NCBI RefSeq assembly: GCF_002257645.1
Contig: NZ_NQMO01000002.1
Span: forward strand, 248,001-312,000
From: Paenibacillus sp. XY044
GTDB lineage: Bacteria > Bacillota > Bacilli > Paenibacillales > Paenibacillaceae
Length of the DNA stretch: 64,000 nt
Direction of reading: 5' to 3'
Of the stretch, positions 52,832-61,433 are shown piece after piece; position 1 is the stretch's first letter; each line of letters opens with the position of its first letter. The position numbers were made by a program, and so were the translations under genes. The notes below the pieces were generated by a model. The model did no database searches. It saw nothing but the letters and a program-made list of their open reading frames with translations, and had not been told where the DNA came from.

Positions 52832-53353
52832 ATGGAGCGTGTAATTATGTCCGTACACATTGAAGAAAAGACCTCTTTTACAGTCATCGGAAAGTTAAGC
52901 CAAGGGGCGTCATCAGAAGGCCCAAAATGGATTGCCCCACTTTGGAAAGAGGCAAATGATAATTTCAATGAGATTAGAAACTTAGCTAAAAAAGATACTG
53001 CAGGTAATATCATTGGGATATGGGGCGCTATGAGCGATATCTCAGAGCGATTTGAACGATGGACAGATCAAGGCAAATATTTAGCGGGATGTGAAGTGTT
53101 CGATGATTCAGTAGCCCCAAATGGGTGGACTAAATGGGTCATTCCCTCATATAAATACGCTGTAATTAAATGCAACCAGAACACTTATCAGAAACAGTTC
53201 GATTATATGATGAACGATTTCTTACCGGCTCATCATTATTCCATTGTCGGGGCAGTACATGAATATTATCGTCCTGCGGATACAAATGGAGATTTATATT
53301 TGTATTTTCCCATTGAGAAAAAAGGAGAACTATCTCATGAATCCATTGATTAA
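52832..53353 (+). CDS. GyrI-like small-molecule-binding protein
   Basis: About 173 residues from ATG 52832: 'IEEKTSFTVIGKLSQG', 'NIIGIWGAMSDISERFERWTD', 'WVIPSYKYAVIKCNQNTYQK' and 'AVHEYYRPADTNGDLYLYFPIEKK'. This is the GyrI-like/effector-binding fold. Longer reading from 52736 passes through the preceding gene fragment and is unlikely. The ribosome site is weak. It overlaps the cupin gene start (53337), suggesting coupling. Confidence 0.72.
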   Translation: MERVIMSVHIEEKTSFTVIGKLSQGASSEGPKWIAPLWKEANDNFNEIRNLAKKDTAGNIIGIWGAMSDISERFERWTDQGKYLAGCEVFDDSVAPNGWTKWVIPSYKYAVIKCNQNTYQKQFDYMMNDFLPAHHYSIVGAVHEYYRPADTNGDLYLYFPIEKKGELSHESID

Positions 53354-53840
53354 AGATGCTGTAGTAAAACTGGCAGAGAATCTTCAATTACCTGAAAGGG
53401 TGTTTGATATGGAAGATTTACCTTGGGTGCCTTTCGATGAGGGGAAAGAAGCAAATTGTTATTTTAAACCACTTCGATTTGACCTTGCAACCGGCACATG
53501 GATATACCTCTTTAAAATAAAGAGTAATCAAGTGCTGACACGCCACCGGCATACTGGAGGATCTGTTATAGGATACAACATTCAGGGACAATGGAGATAT
53601 GAAGGACGTAATTGGATTGCGAAACCAGGAACCTTTATTTTTGAGCCGCCTGGGGATATTCATACACTTATTACGGAAGATGAGGAAGTTATTACTTTAT
53701 TCATTCTGGGCGGATCATTGCAATATTTCGATCATGACAATCTAGTTATTGGTCAAGATGATATTTTTACAGTACTGAAGAAATATAGAGATTATTGCAA
53801 TGAGATGGGAATCGAAGTGCGTGAAGATCTTGTTTATTAG
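53337..53840 (+). CDS. Cupin protein, 2,4'-dihydroxyacetophenone-dioxygenase-like
   Basis: 167 residues. Cupin motif 1 with metal ligands in 'VLTRHRHTGGSVIGYNIQGQW' and motif 2 in 'FEPPGDIHTLI'. The N-terminal 'LPWVPFDEGKEANCYFKPLRFD' fits the DAD/ChrR-like cupins. Substrate unassigned. AAAGGAGAAC gives the ATG at 53337, inside the upstream gene's end. Confidence 0.78.
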   Translation: MNPLIKDAVVKLAENLQLPERVFDMEDLPWVPFDEGKEANCYFKPLRFDLATGTWIYLFKIKSNQVLTRHRHTGGSVIGYNIQGQWRYEGRNWIAKPGTFIFEPPGDIHTLITEDEEVITLFILGGSLQYFDHDNLVIGQDDIFTVLKKYRDYCNEMGIEVREDLVY

Positions 53841-53848
53841 GAGTTGTG

Positions 53849-54307
53849 ATGCTTAAGATTATGAACCAATTTCAAATATATGGTGAGAATAACCAGTACG
53901 TGATGATTCAATTAGAGAAGATACATGGATTTCCGCAAACCACTTCTCATTCCGGTGGCTATGATACGGAGAGTTCAATTAAAATTAAGAGTGGAAGTTA
54001 CTATGCCTCAGGATCCGTTTGGATCTCAACTGGAGAAATATATGTATTTAAGAATCAGCTAAAAGAAATATATGAGAGTTGCATTGGGACTGCAAAATTA
54101 ACCAATGACGAAGCCGATCTAGAAGTGACTGTTACGATTGAAAATCGAGGAAGAGCCATAATTGAAGGCAGATATAAAGAATATCCGTCCATTGATAATG
54201 AATTAATATTCTTTTTTGAAGCGGATCAAAGCTATATTGGTAAAACTCTTGAGGAAATAAATGAAATGACTACGATATATGGAGGAATGAATGGAATTAT
54301 AGGCTAG
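53849..54307 (+). CDS. Protein of unknown function
   Basis: 152 residues, beta-rich ('GGYDTESSIKIKSGSYYASGSV', 'EVTVTIENRGRAIIEGRYKE'), no signal peptide. It resembles uncharacterised WapI-type immunity-like proteins in feel, but I cannot assign a family. AGGAGTTGTG places the ATG at 53849. Confidence 0.6.
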   Translation: MLKIMNQFQIYGENNQYVMIQLEKIHGFPQTTSHSGGYDTESSIKIKSGSYYASGSVWISTGEIYVFKNQLKEIYESCIGTAKLTNDEADLEVTVTIENRGRAIIEGRYKEYPSIDNELIFFFEADQSYIGKTLEEINEMTTIYGGMNGIIG

Positions 54308-54366
54308 TAAGTAACCTGCAGAAGCTGGAAACATCTTTTATATAAATAAACGGGAGGGAGAATACT

Positions 54367-54469
54367 ATGAAGCAATTAAACAGAACATTGGAAAGTGAGA
54401 GGCTTTACCTTCGGCCGCTTGTATTCACGCGGCGGGGCTATATGGGATTGCTAGAACTTCCGGGTTATT
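54367..54469 (+). pseudogene. GNAT gene cut off after 17 codons and fused to repeat remnant
   Basis: MKQLNRTLESERLYLRPL is the standard start of a RimJ/L-like GNAT, behind GGGAGGGAG. It then runs into TATTCACGCGGCGGGGC, the left-box sequence of the attC-like elements, and stops at 54467. A deletion has joined gene and element. Confidence 0.68.
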
Positions 54470-54538
54470 GAGCAAATCTTCCAGTTAGCAAGCGAGTAAA
54501 CAGGCGAAAACATAACTTTATAGTGGGAAATGTGAAAT

Positions 54539-55144
54539 ATGAAAAAAATATTATTGGTTTGTATTATGATAATGTTGATGCTAGCATCGGCTTGTGGAAA
54601 TGTTGAAATGACATCAAATCCAAACACTTCTAGTGAGCCTAAACCTGAAACGGATGAGTCTATTATTCCAAAAAACACATCCGAATATTGTACTGTAGAA
54701 CGTATCAATTTGGATAATGAGACTGAAAAATATTTCTATGGAACTTGGAAAGTTGAGAAGCTTTTAGGATTTGCAAACTCATATAATGATGCTTCTGAAT
54801 ATCCAACAGGGCAAAAATTTATTGGAGATGAAATTATAATCAAAAAAGACCTTTTTTCATCAAAAGGACTTAAAAAGTATAAAAAATATCAATATGAACT
54901 AAAAAATCCATTATATCAGATTACAGCGGCATGCTATAACTCTGACTCTTTTTATAGATATTATAAAATAGATATCCCAGACTTAGATATAAATGATGTA
55001 GTAAAAGCAATAGAGATAAGTGACCCTTCTACAAAACTCAGCATACCTGTGGGTTTAAGTTTTTTTGTTGTTAATAACGATAGGCTTATCTTGTTATCAG
55101 AGGCAACTATTTTTGAGCTTAAAAAAATTACTTTTACTGATTAA
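54539..55144 (+). CDS. Lipoprotein of unknown function
   Basis: 201 residues. Signal 'KKILLVCIMIMLMLASAC' with lipobox ASAC (Cys 19), then a Ser/Asn/Thr/Pro-rich linker and a globular domain ('FYGTWKVEKLLGFANSY', 'GDEIIIKKDLFSSKG'). Similar uncharacterised lipoproteins occur in Bacillales. Single gene. Confidence 0.75.
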   Translation: MKKILLVCIMIMLMLASACGNVEMTSNPNTSSEPKPETDESIIPKNTSEYCTVERINLDNETEKYFYGTWKVEKLLGFANSYNDASEYPTGQKFIGDEIIIKKDLFSSKGLKKYKKYQYELKNPLYQITAACYNSDSFYRYYKIDIPDLDINDVVKAIEISDPSTKLSIPVGLSFFVVNNDRLILLSEATIFELKKITFTD

Positions 55145-55238
55145 ATGAATTGAGGTTATGTAATAAGTTCTGTGCTAATAGAATAGAAAATTCCGTAAAG
55201 AGCCGTATCTACTATGGAATGGCTCCAGGGGAGTGCTT

Positions 55239-55817
55239 ATGAAAACCTATATCTATATGGTGAGGCATGGCGAATCGCCTAAACTGGAAGGAAACGAAAG
55301 AACACGTGGGCTGACGGACAAGGGAAAGTCGGACACCATTCGGATTACTGAAGTATTGATGAATGAGGGAATCGATACGTTTGTTTCAAGCCCTTATAGC
55401 AGGGCGATTTTAACGATTGAAGATTTAGCGCGCGCTCAAGGCAAAGAGATCATCGTTTATGAAGATCTGAAAGAACTGGTCTTTTTAGACGAAGGGCAAA
55501 TTGTACCTGACCAGGAGTTGATGCCAACGGTAAGGAGGATGTTTTCGAATCCGGGCTTTTCGCTGCCGGGAGGAGAATCTCTTGAGAATTGCCAAAGGCG
55601 GGTATTCGCGACTTTTAAAGACATATTGAACCGCTACAAGGGGCACAAAGTTGTAATCGGTACCCATGGATTGGTCATGACGTTAATGATGGGGTATTTT
55701 GATCAACAATACAACTTGGAATTTTTATTAGGAACTTCAAAACCTGATATTTACAAGATGGAGTTTGACGAAGGCGTGTTTAAAGGATCGAAACGATTGT
55801 GGATAGAACCATTTTGA
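55239..55817 (+). CDS. Histidine phosphatase family protein
   Basis: 192 residues. 'IYMVRHGESPKLEGNERTRGLTDKG' contains the catalytic RHG and 'VVIGTHGLVMTLMMGYF' the second His. Phosphoglycerate-mutase superfamily; substrate unknown. The ATG at 55239 follows GGGGAGTG. Confidence 0.85.
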   Translation: MKTYIYMVRHGESPKLEGNERTRGLTDKGKSDTIRITEVLMNEGIDTFVSSPYSRAILTIEDLARAQGKEIIVYEDLKELVFLDEGQIVPDQELMPTVRRMFSNPGFSLPGGESLENCQRRVFATFKDILNRYKGHKVVIGTHGLVMTLMMGYFDQQYNLEFLLGTSKPDIYKMEFDEGVFKGSKRLWIEPF

Positions 55818-56087
55818 TGAAGCTTGAAGAAGAGCCTATAGTTAAAAAGGGGTGCCACAAGGTCATGATGCAATGGCTATTGAGACACTCCTTTTTGCTA
55901 TGTAACGACATACGCTGTTTGAGGCTTTTATCGAATTTTAATCATTTCCGTATCAACCTTTTATTTTTTGAAAGGGAGCTTTTAATTTTCAGTGATTAAG
56001 ATGGAAGACAAGGTTATCACCGAAGATTACTGCCGGCCGGGAAACTTTACTGGCGCTTTCGTCCAAAATGAGGGAGGAGTTCTTATC

Positions 56088-56570
56088 GTGTATCGCTACT
56101 ACTTTATAGCCATGTGCGTGATTATCGCGGACCATGCAGCCAAATGGCTTGTGTCGGCTTACATGAAAATCGGACAGGAAATCCCCTTAATACCTGGGAT
56201 TCTTGATCTTGCCTCCATCCGAAACAGAGGAGCTGCTTTTGGTATTTTGCAGGGACAGATCCTGTTTTTTATTATCGCGACGACCGTTGTCCTTATCGGA
56301 ATTATGCTCTATTTACCCAAAGCGCACCGTGAGAATACGATTTTGCCTTATGGTCTAGCCCTGATATTAGGCGGAGCAATGGGCAATTTTATCGATCGAG
56401 TTTTTAAAGGGGAAGTTGTGGACATGATACAAGTTCATTTTTTCAACTTTCCCGTTTTTAATGTAGCCGATTCCTTCTTATGCATTGGGGTTATTATTGG
56501 GATGATCCATCCTTTGATAGGGTCACGTAATAAGGATAAAGAATTGCAGGAACTGGTTCATAAAAAGTAA
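56088..56570 (+). CDS. lspA: Signal peptidase II (accessory copy)
   Basis: 160 residues, four TM helices. The catalytic pair of Asp is in 'GGAMGNFIDRVFKGEVVDMI' and 'FNVADSFLCIGV'; 'SIRNRGAAFGIL' is conserved. It processes prolipoproteins. The start is GTG 56088 after AGGGAGGAG; reading from 55992 adds an unlikely hydrophilic leader. It is isolated from ileS/rluD, so it is probably not the housekeeping copy. Confidence 0.87.
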   Translation: MYRYYFIAMCVIIADHAAKWLVSAYMKIGQEIPLIPGILDLASIRNRGAAFGILQGQILFFIIATTVVLIGIMLYLPKAHRENTILPYGLALILGGAMGNFIDRVFKGEVVDMIQVHFFNFPVFNVADSFLCIGVIIGMIHPLIGSRNKDKELQELVHKK

Positions 56571-56574
56571 ATGC

Positions 56575-56641
56575 CGCCAGCTGAGATATCAGATTGGCGT
56601 TAAAATCAGAGAGACGTATGTTGTGAACAAGGCTGTTAGGT
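56575..56641 (+). repeat. Possible attC-like right half
   Basis: GCCGCCAGC, GGCGTTAAAATCAG, then GAACAAGGCTGTTAGGTGG with right-core-like GTTAGGT (56635). Weak. Confidence 0.4.
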
Positions 56642-56686
56642 GGACTGAAATATCCATTAAGATAACTCAATGAATTGGAGGTTAAC

Positions 56687-57142
56687 ATGGATAAAAATGT
56701 TACATATAGGAAGCTACAAGTAGGTAATGAATCACTGTTTTTTGATTTAGTATTGCTGTTCAATAAGGAGTTTGAGACACCTAATACGGACTTCGTCAAT
56801 AATGATAATATTGCAGAGCTTTTATCAAATCCTTTATTTATTTGTATCGTTGGAATAAAAGGTAACGAGGTTATTGGTGGATTAACAGGATACGAACTAC
56901 CCATGTATGATCGATTGGGTTCCAGTTTGTACTTATATGACATAGCGGTAAGAAGGAATGATCAACGTAAGGGAATAGGAAGCCGTCTGGTCAGGGAATT
57001 AGTTGAGAATTGTAAAACAAAGCAAATCAATGAAATTTTTGTTCAAGCAGATGCTTTGGATCAACACGCGGTTGAATTCTATAGAAAACTTGGTGGAGAG
57101 ATATCCAGTGTTTATCATTTTACATTTACTGATAAATCATAA
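56687..57142 (+). CDS. AAC(3)-I-like aminoglycoside acetyltransferase family
   Basis: 151 residues. 'LVLLFNKEFETPNT', 'GNEVIGGLTGYELPMYDRLG', 'LYLYDIAVRRNDQRKGIGSRL', 'EIFVQADALDQHAVEFYRKL' line up along the whole length with AacC1-type 3-N-acetyltransferases, which are classic integron cassettes. Whether it acts on aminoglycosides is untested. Start at ATG 56687 after TTGGAGG. Confidence 0.78.
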   Translation: MDKNVTYRKLQVGNESLFFDLVLLFNKEFETPNTDFVNNDNIAELLSNPLFICIVGIKGNEVIGGLTGYELPMYDRLGSSLYLYDIAVRRNDQRKGIGSRLVRELVENCKTKQINEIFVQADALDQHAVEFYRKLGGEISSVYHFTFTDKS

Positions 57143-57192
57143 ACGAGCCTAAAAGACCTCGCGAATTATAATTTGAGTGGAATAACCACATT

Positions 57193-57221
57193 AAGGGGAG
57201 AATTTCGATTCCCCCTTTTTT
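57193..57221 (+). terminator. Terminator after the AAC(3)-like gene
   Basis: AAGGGG...CCCCCTT followed by T residues. Confidence 0.7.
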
Positions 57222-57433
57222 TACAACTGTAGTATATACCCCTACCGATCGGGTTCCCGCATTCACTTCTTAAGACACGAATTCATCAATTAATGTTTTG
57301 AATACAAAGTGCATTCCTGTCTCAACTCCGAAATTCCTAGCCAACCTATACAAGATATTTTATTGGAATAAGAGATGAGATTTGATGGTATAATCAGGAA
57401 AATATGCATGTTAGCACTTGTTGGAGATGGTAA

Positions 57434-57571
57434 CATGGATGCTAAAATAATTGTGATTTGCAGCAGTATTGAAGTATATCAACATGCACTTACTAGAGGC
57501 AGGGAATATCATTTATCCCTATAAATTAGAGTTCAAGATATATTGCCTGAGGATAGATTACAAATGAGGTG
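57434..57571 (+). pseudogene. Short ORF with an in-frame stop, unknown
   Basis: MDAKIIVICSSIEVYQHALT and on to a stop at about 57523, then in the same frame IRVQDILPEDRLQMR, stop. Protein-like on both sides of the stop, so probably a small dead gene. The rest of 57143-57580 shows no gene. Confidence 0.4.
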
Positions 57572-57580
57572 ATATTCATA

Positions 57581-58186
57581 ATGGGATCCAGAATCATGCA
57601 CTTAATTATTGGCCATAGAATTGCCGAAAGATTTAATATCGAAGATCGAACTTCGTTTCTACTTGGAAGCGTTGCTCCCGATGCTGTTCAAACAAAGGAT
57701 GAATCCCATTTTTTTAAGGGTGAACATCAGAATTACACGCGGTACATTGACTATCATGGGTTTCTCGATAAGTATAAATCATACTCGGATAACTTATATG
57801 TGCTTGGATATTTTACACATCTAATAGCCGACGATCAGTGGTTGAAGGGCTTTTATATGCCTTGGCTGAGGAATCGAATGGAGGCGGACGCAGGCGTATA
57901 TCCGCTGTATCACAATGATTTCAGATTACTGAATGGGAAATTGTTAGAACACTATGGCTATATCGAAGAAATGAGGCAAGCAATCGGTGGTTCACCTGAG
58001 GCCATTGATCTACAAGAGGTTAAATCCAAAGAAGCCATTGAATTTGTTCCACATGTTTTAGGGGACATGAATTATAAAAAACAAGTAATCGATGAACCCT
58101 TAAATGTCTTTAGCTTTATTCAGATCGAAGGATATATTGAAACATCGGTGAATATAGCAGTAATGAATTTACAGCGTATGATTTGA
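57581..58186 (+). CDS. Zinc-dependent phospholipase C-like protein
   Basis: 201 residues. 'MGSRIMHLIIGHRIAERF' and 'FLLGSVAPDAVQTKDESHFF' are the N-terminal metal-binding layout of PF00882 proteins. 'VLGYFTHLIADDQW' gives the H-x3-D motif. There is no signal peptide. GAGGTGAT sets the ATG at 57581. The substrate is unknown. Confidence 0.78.
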   Translation: MGSRIMHLIIGHRIAERFNIEDRTSFLLGSVAPDAVQTKDESHFFKGEHQNYTRYIDYHGFLDKYKSYSDNLYVLGYFTHLIADDQWLKGFYMPWLRNRMEADAGVYPLYHNDFRLLNGKLLEHYGYIEEMRQAIGGSPEAIDLQEVKSKEAIEFVPHVLGDMNYKKQVIDEPLNVFSFIQIEGYIETSVNIAVMNLQRMI

Positions 58187-58228
58187 GGAGAAAATGCAAA
58201 ATCAACTACTTAAGAAGAAAGGAAGAAT

Positions 58229-58585
58229 ATGAAAGAGTATATTAAAAACAATCTTCCGCTAGCTTATTCAGATGCTGTAAAGGTAGACAATACGATTTAT
58301 GTAGCGGGACAGGGGCCAAATAGCCTGGAAGATAATCCGGATGAGCAAATTAGACAAACATTAGGTAATATTGAGAAATTACTTCAAAAATTCGAAGCCG
58401 GTCTTAAAGATGTAATCAAAGTTACCGTGATCCTTAATTATGATGAGATTACTCCGCAAATGCTAGAACCCATCTATAAAGAATACTTTAAAGAGCCTTA
58501 CCCCGCACGGACAGTTTTTAAAAGTGATATCGGATTTAATATCCAAATGGATGTTATAGCAGTAAAGATGGATAAAATGGAATAG
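58229..58585 (+). CDS. RidA-family enamine/imine deaminase
   Basis: 118 residues. 'YSDAVKVDNTIYVAGQGPNS' and 'PARTVFKSDIGFNIQMDVIA' match RidA; the catalytic Arg is in PARTVF, while the C-terminal C/E signature is altered. AAAGGAAGAAT precedes the ATG. Confidence 0.8.
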   Translation: MKEYIKNNLPLAYSDAVKVDNTIYVAGQGPNSLEDNPDEQIRQTLGNIEKLLQKFEAGLKDVIKVTVILNYDEITPQMLEPIYKEYFKEPYPARTVFKSDIGFNIQMDVIAVKMDKME

Positions 58586-58589
58586 CTGT

Positions 58590-58660
58590 TTCGACCGCAT
58601 CGCGCCCGATTCCTTCGGGGTCGTAAGTCTGTGGAATGCCATACACCGGGAACGTTGGAT
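58590..58660 (+). repeat. attC-like element E17 (right half)
   Basis: GACCGCATCGCGCCC, GGTCGTAAGTCTGTGGAATG, CATACACCGGGAAC, right core GTTGGAT (58654). Left half lost. Confidence 0.6.
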
Positions 58661-58702
58661 GATTCTCGGAGCAATTAAACAGTTCATTTAAGGAGCACCA
58701 GG

Positions 58703-59052
58703 ATGATTTATGTAGTAAGACATGGACAAACTGATTTGAATAAAGAAGGAAGACTCCAAGGTAGAAGGGGCTTACCATTAAATGCTTATGGAATCCAACA
58801 GGCAGAGGCCCTTAGAGACGAACTAAAAGAAGTTCACTTTGATTATGTATTTTCTTCACCCCAAGTTCGAGCAATTCAAACTGCAGAAATCATTAGTGGA
58901 TTGAAATCTTTGGTAGAGCGACGTATTGACGTGTTTGATTTAGGGGATGCGGACCTCTTACGAAGGGAAGTTTTATGGGTCTCCCTAATGATGGTAATTT
59001 ACTAAAATACTCCTCAGATAATGGGAGATATAAGGTATACCCGTTTGAGTAA
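58703..59052 (+). pseudogene. Histidine phosphatase gene, internally deleted and frameshifted
   Basis: 'IYVVRHGQTDLNKEGRLQGR' carries RHG; the frame stops at 59005. A normal C-terminus ('FMGLPNDGNLLKYSSDNGRY') continues in another frame to 59052. The middle with the second catalytic His is gone. Confidence 0.7.
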
Positions 59053-59108
59053 GTTTTTTGAGAACTTATTGCAGGGGCAACCCCATATTTATTCAAGGAG
59101 GCTACAGC

Positions 59109-59588
59109 ATGCTGAAATTATTCGAGTATAACTGGCAGGTTCGCAAAGATTGGTTAGACTGGTGTGATACGGTGAGCGAAGAAGAGTTGCTTAAAAAACG
59201 CACCGGGGGCATAGGCTACTTCCTTCCCACGCTGTATCATATTGTCGGAGTCGAGTACGGCTGGATATGCGGTGGAATACAAGAAAAGGCGGTTGAAATC
59301 CCTCCGTTCGAGAAAGTGGCTAGTGTGCAGCAGATTAAAGATTTTTCTGCACGTTGCCATGAGGAACTTGCCCCATTTGTCTATGATTGGAATGACAGCC
59401 TGGAAGACCGCATTATGATAGATATCACAGATGATGGGGAACGAGAAGCCCATACATACGGCGAAGTTATGCGGCACTTGATCGCCCACGAGATCCACCA
59501 CATTGGTCAATTGTCTATATGGGCACGAGAAATCGGTAAGAAGCCCGTTACTGCAAACCTCATTGGCAGAGGCTTATTCGATATTTAA
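59109..59588 (+). CDS. DinB-family protein
   Basis: 159 residues. Histidines in 'LPTLYHIVGVEYGW' and 'MRHLIAHEIHHIGQLSIWARE' fit the three-His metal site. Possible bacillithiol transferase or unknown. Start at ATG 59109 after AAGGAGG. Confidence 0.87.
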   Translation: MLKLFEYNWQVRKDWLDWCDTVSEEELLKKRTGGIGYFLPTLYHIVGVEYGWICGGIQEKAVEIPPFEKVASVQQIKDFSARCHEELAPFVYDWNDSLEDRIMIDITDDGEREAHTYGEVMRHLIAHEIHHIGQLSIWAREIGKKPVTANLIGRGLFDI

Positions 59589-59680
59589 CGTTTGAACCAA
59601 TGAGACGTAAATTCTTTAAACCAGAAGGAAACTTATCTGAAACTGGTGCAAGCTCAATTGATGAACGGAGGTATTCGAAG

Positions 59681-60055
59681 ATGAATCAGGCTGCATTTTC
59701 CGGACCATCGATGGTTTTACTTGTTAGAAATATTGAAAAATCAATCGATTTTTATAAGAAGCTGGGTTTCAATTATGAACTAGTTGGTGGTCCAACTGTC
59801 CAACATGTACACATGACACGAGATAAAGTAACCTTTATTCTTCATCAAGCAGCTGATCCAGCAGATATAAGACCATCTTCTGCAGTTAAAAACGGACTCT
59901 ATTTTGACGCTTTTTGTTATACAAATGTTCGACAATTGCTAGAAGAGATCAAGGATAAAGGAATCCCCATTGTACAGGGTCCGGATTTGAATGATTTTTT
60001 TAGTGAATTTACGATTCAAGACATTGATGGATATAGAATTGCGTTCGGGGGATAG
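59681..60055 (+). CDS. Glyoxalase/VOC-family protein
   Basis: 124 residues. 'SMVLLVRNIEKSIDFYKKLGF' start and 'FTIQDIDGYRIAFGG' end of a VOC module; bleomycin-resistance-like class. Start at ATG 59681, nine bases after GGAGG. Confidence 0.8.
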   Translation: MNQAAFSGPSMVLLVRNIEKSIDFYKKLGFNYELVGGPTVQHVHMTRDKVTFILHQAADPADIRPSSAVKNGLYFDAFCYTNVRQLLEEIKDKGIPIVQGPDLNDFFSEFTIQDIDGYRIAFGG

Positions 60056-60069
60056 GATGCTTTAAGGAA

Positions 60070-60164
60070 ATGAGTCATGGAAAATAACTCAGACAACACT
60101 CGAGCCGGCCAAAGATAGGAGCTATCTAAGGCTGGCTCTTGCCGCGAATGCAGGAACTTTAGGC
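60070..60164 (+). repeat. attC-like element E18
   Basis: GACAACACTCGAGCCGGCC / AGGCTGGCTC with loop AAGATAGGAGCTATCT as in E15 and E16. Right core TTTAGGC (60158; G replaced by T) followed by GAAATG. The left end is shortened. Confidence 0.68.
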
Positions 60165-60196
60165 GAAATGTCCTCATCATGAAGGGAGAAGAAAAG

Positions 60197-60745
60197 ATGA
60201 CCCCATTCCCCATATTAGAAACGGAAAGATTAGTCCTAAGACAGATTGCACCGGAAGATTCAAGAGACCTATTCCATTATTTCTCTCTAGATGAAGTAAC
60301 AAAATTTTATGACTTGGAGAGCTTTACGAATATTAAACAAGCCGAGGAATTAATTGATAGGTGGCAGCAGAGGTTTGAAAAAAATCTAGGTGTTCGCTGG
60401 GGGATTACTCTAAAGTCGGAAAACCGTCTGATTGGAACATGTGGATATCACGGTTGGATGAAACATCATTATAAAGCTGAGATTGGATATGAACTGACAC
60501 CAGAGTACTGGGGCAAAGGTTTTATGACGGAGGCCATTCAGAAGGCGATTGAATACGGATTTCATCATTTGGAATTAAACCGGATCGAAGCATTCGTTGT
60601 ACCGGAAAATGTGAATTCAAGAAAGGTGCTCGGTAAAGCCGGATTTAGAGAAGAAGGGATTTTAAAGGAACATTTTTTTTGGAGAAATCGGTTTGTGGAT
60701 ACTGCGATATTTGCATTGCTTAAGAGAGATTATAATGTACGATAA
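60197..60745 (+). CDS. RimJ/RimL-type GNAT acetyltransferase
   Basis: 182 residues. 'LETERLVLRQIAPEDSRDLFHYFSLDEV', motif A 'LTPEYWGKGFMTEAIQKAIEYGF', 'IEAFVVPENVNSRKVLGKAGF'. Protein or small-molecule N-acetylation; substrate unknown. Start at ATG 60197 after AAGGGAG. Confidence 0.87.
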   Translation: MTPFPILETERLVLRQIAPEDSRDLFHYFSLDEVTKFYDLESFTNIKQAEELIDRWQQRFEKNLGVRWGITLKSENRLIGTCGYHGWMKHHYKAEIGYELTPEYWGKGFMTEAIQKAIEYGFHHLELNRIEAFVVPENVNSRKVLGKAGFREEGILKEHFFWRNRFVDTAIFALLKRDYNVR

Positions 60746-60784
60746 GTAGCAGGTAGGTTTACGAAAAAGAAGTCAGTTTGCCAA

Positions 60785-60905
60785 ACACTGTGTCTAACAC
60801 CGAATCGTATTGGTCTACCAGGGTATTCGATCGTTGGACAATCTCGCACCGATTGAGTGCATTGCGCTGGAAAGGGGGGACACGGAAACGGTATGTGGTA
60901 GAGAT
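60785..60905 (+). repeat. Degenerate attC-like remnant
   Basis: GTGTCTAACACCGAATCG, GGGTATTCGATCG, CACCGATTGAGTGCATTGCGC resemble element blocks in the expected order but no right core remains. Fills the start of the 60746-61433 gap. Confidence 0.35.
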
Positions 60906-60960
60906 ACAAATAATAACAGAAAAAAACCAAGAAAGAATAACTTACTTTATGTGAGAACGC

Positions 60961-61141
60961 TTGTACGCATGTGCCGATAAAGGTAAAATATAACTACAAT
61001 TGAATCTTGGGTGGGCATGGTTTCCCTTCGAAAGGAGGTGAAGCCATGGAAGTGAAAGATGCATTAACGATCATGTTCCTCTTTGGAACGTTCATTCTTG
61101 CTCTTTTAACATACATCAACAATAACAACAAGAGAAAGTAA
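60961..61141 (+). CDS. Hol-Tox-like type I toxin peptide (copy 3) with promoter
   Basis: The 96-bp ORF at 61046-61141 encodes the same 31-residue peptide as copy 2 (MEVKDALT, TM helix, basic tail). Only synonymous changes separate the two genes. The promoter TTGTAC (60961) - 17 bp - TAAAAT (60984) and the leader are also near-identical. The ORF itself starts at 61046; the feature is drawn from the promoter. Confidence 0.82.
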
Positions 61142-61144
61142 AAA

Positions 61145-61290
61145 ACCCACCCAAAGGTTGAGGCCGAAGGTGGGTTTTGTTCTTATTCGACTTAGAAGGG
61201 AATAAACCATCCAAGCCAGTTGTACTGACCAAGTGTTGCTGCACTTGGTCTTTATTACTTATATAATAACATAATGAAAAAATGTATCAA
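61145..61290 (-). ncRNA. Predicted antisense antitoxin RNA (copy 3)
   Basis: Minus-strand promoter TTGATA (61285-61290) - 16 bp - TATTAT (61263-61268) facing the shared AACCCACC/GGTGGG terminator. Same arrangement as copy 2. Confidence 0.68.
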
Positions 61291-61349
61291 AGCGTGAATT
61301 AATTTTAGGAAAGGAAAGTTTGTTTGAAGGGTAAACGAAAATGGCAACT

Positions 61350-61418
61350 TCATCACATAATATCGTTTCAATATGCGTGCTTAAGCCTTGGTTTACGAAA
61401 CCTCTTTATACGTTATCT
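61350..61418 (+). repeat. attC-like remnant E20 (internally deleted)
   Basis: CATCACATAATATCG at the left and TTTATACGTTATCTG at the right (right core GTTATCT at 61412), with CTTAAGCCTTGG between. It abuts the ribosome site of the next gene. Confidence 0.5.
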
Positions 61419-61433
61419 GAAAGGCGGTTATTC

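Noticed and set aside
57569..57580. GTG at 57569 as start of the phospholipase-like gene
   Set aside because: GTG lies within the GAGGTGAT ribosome site; ATG 57581 has correct spacing.
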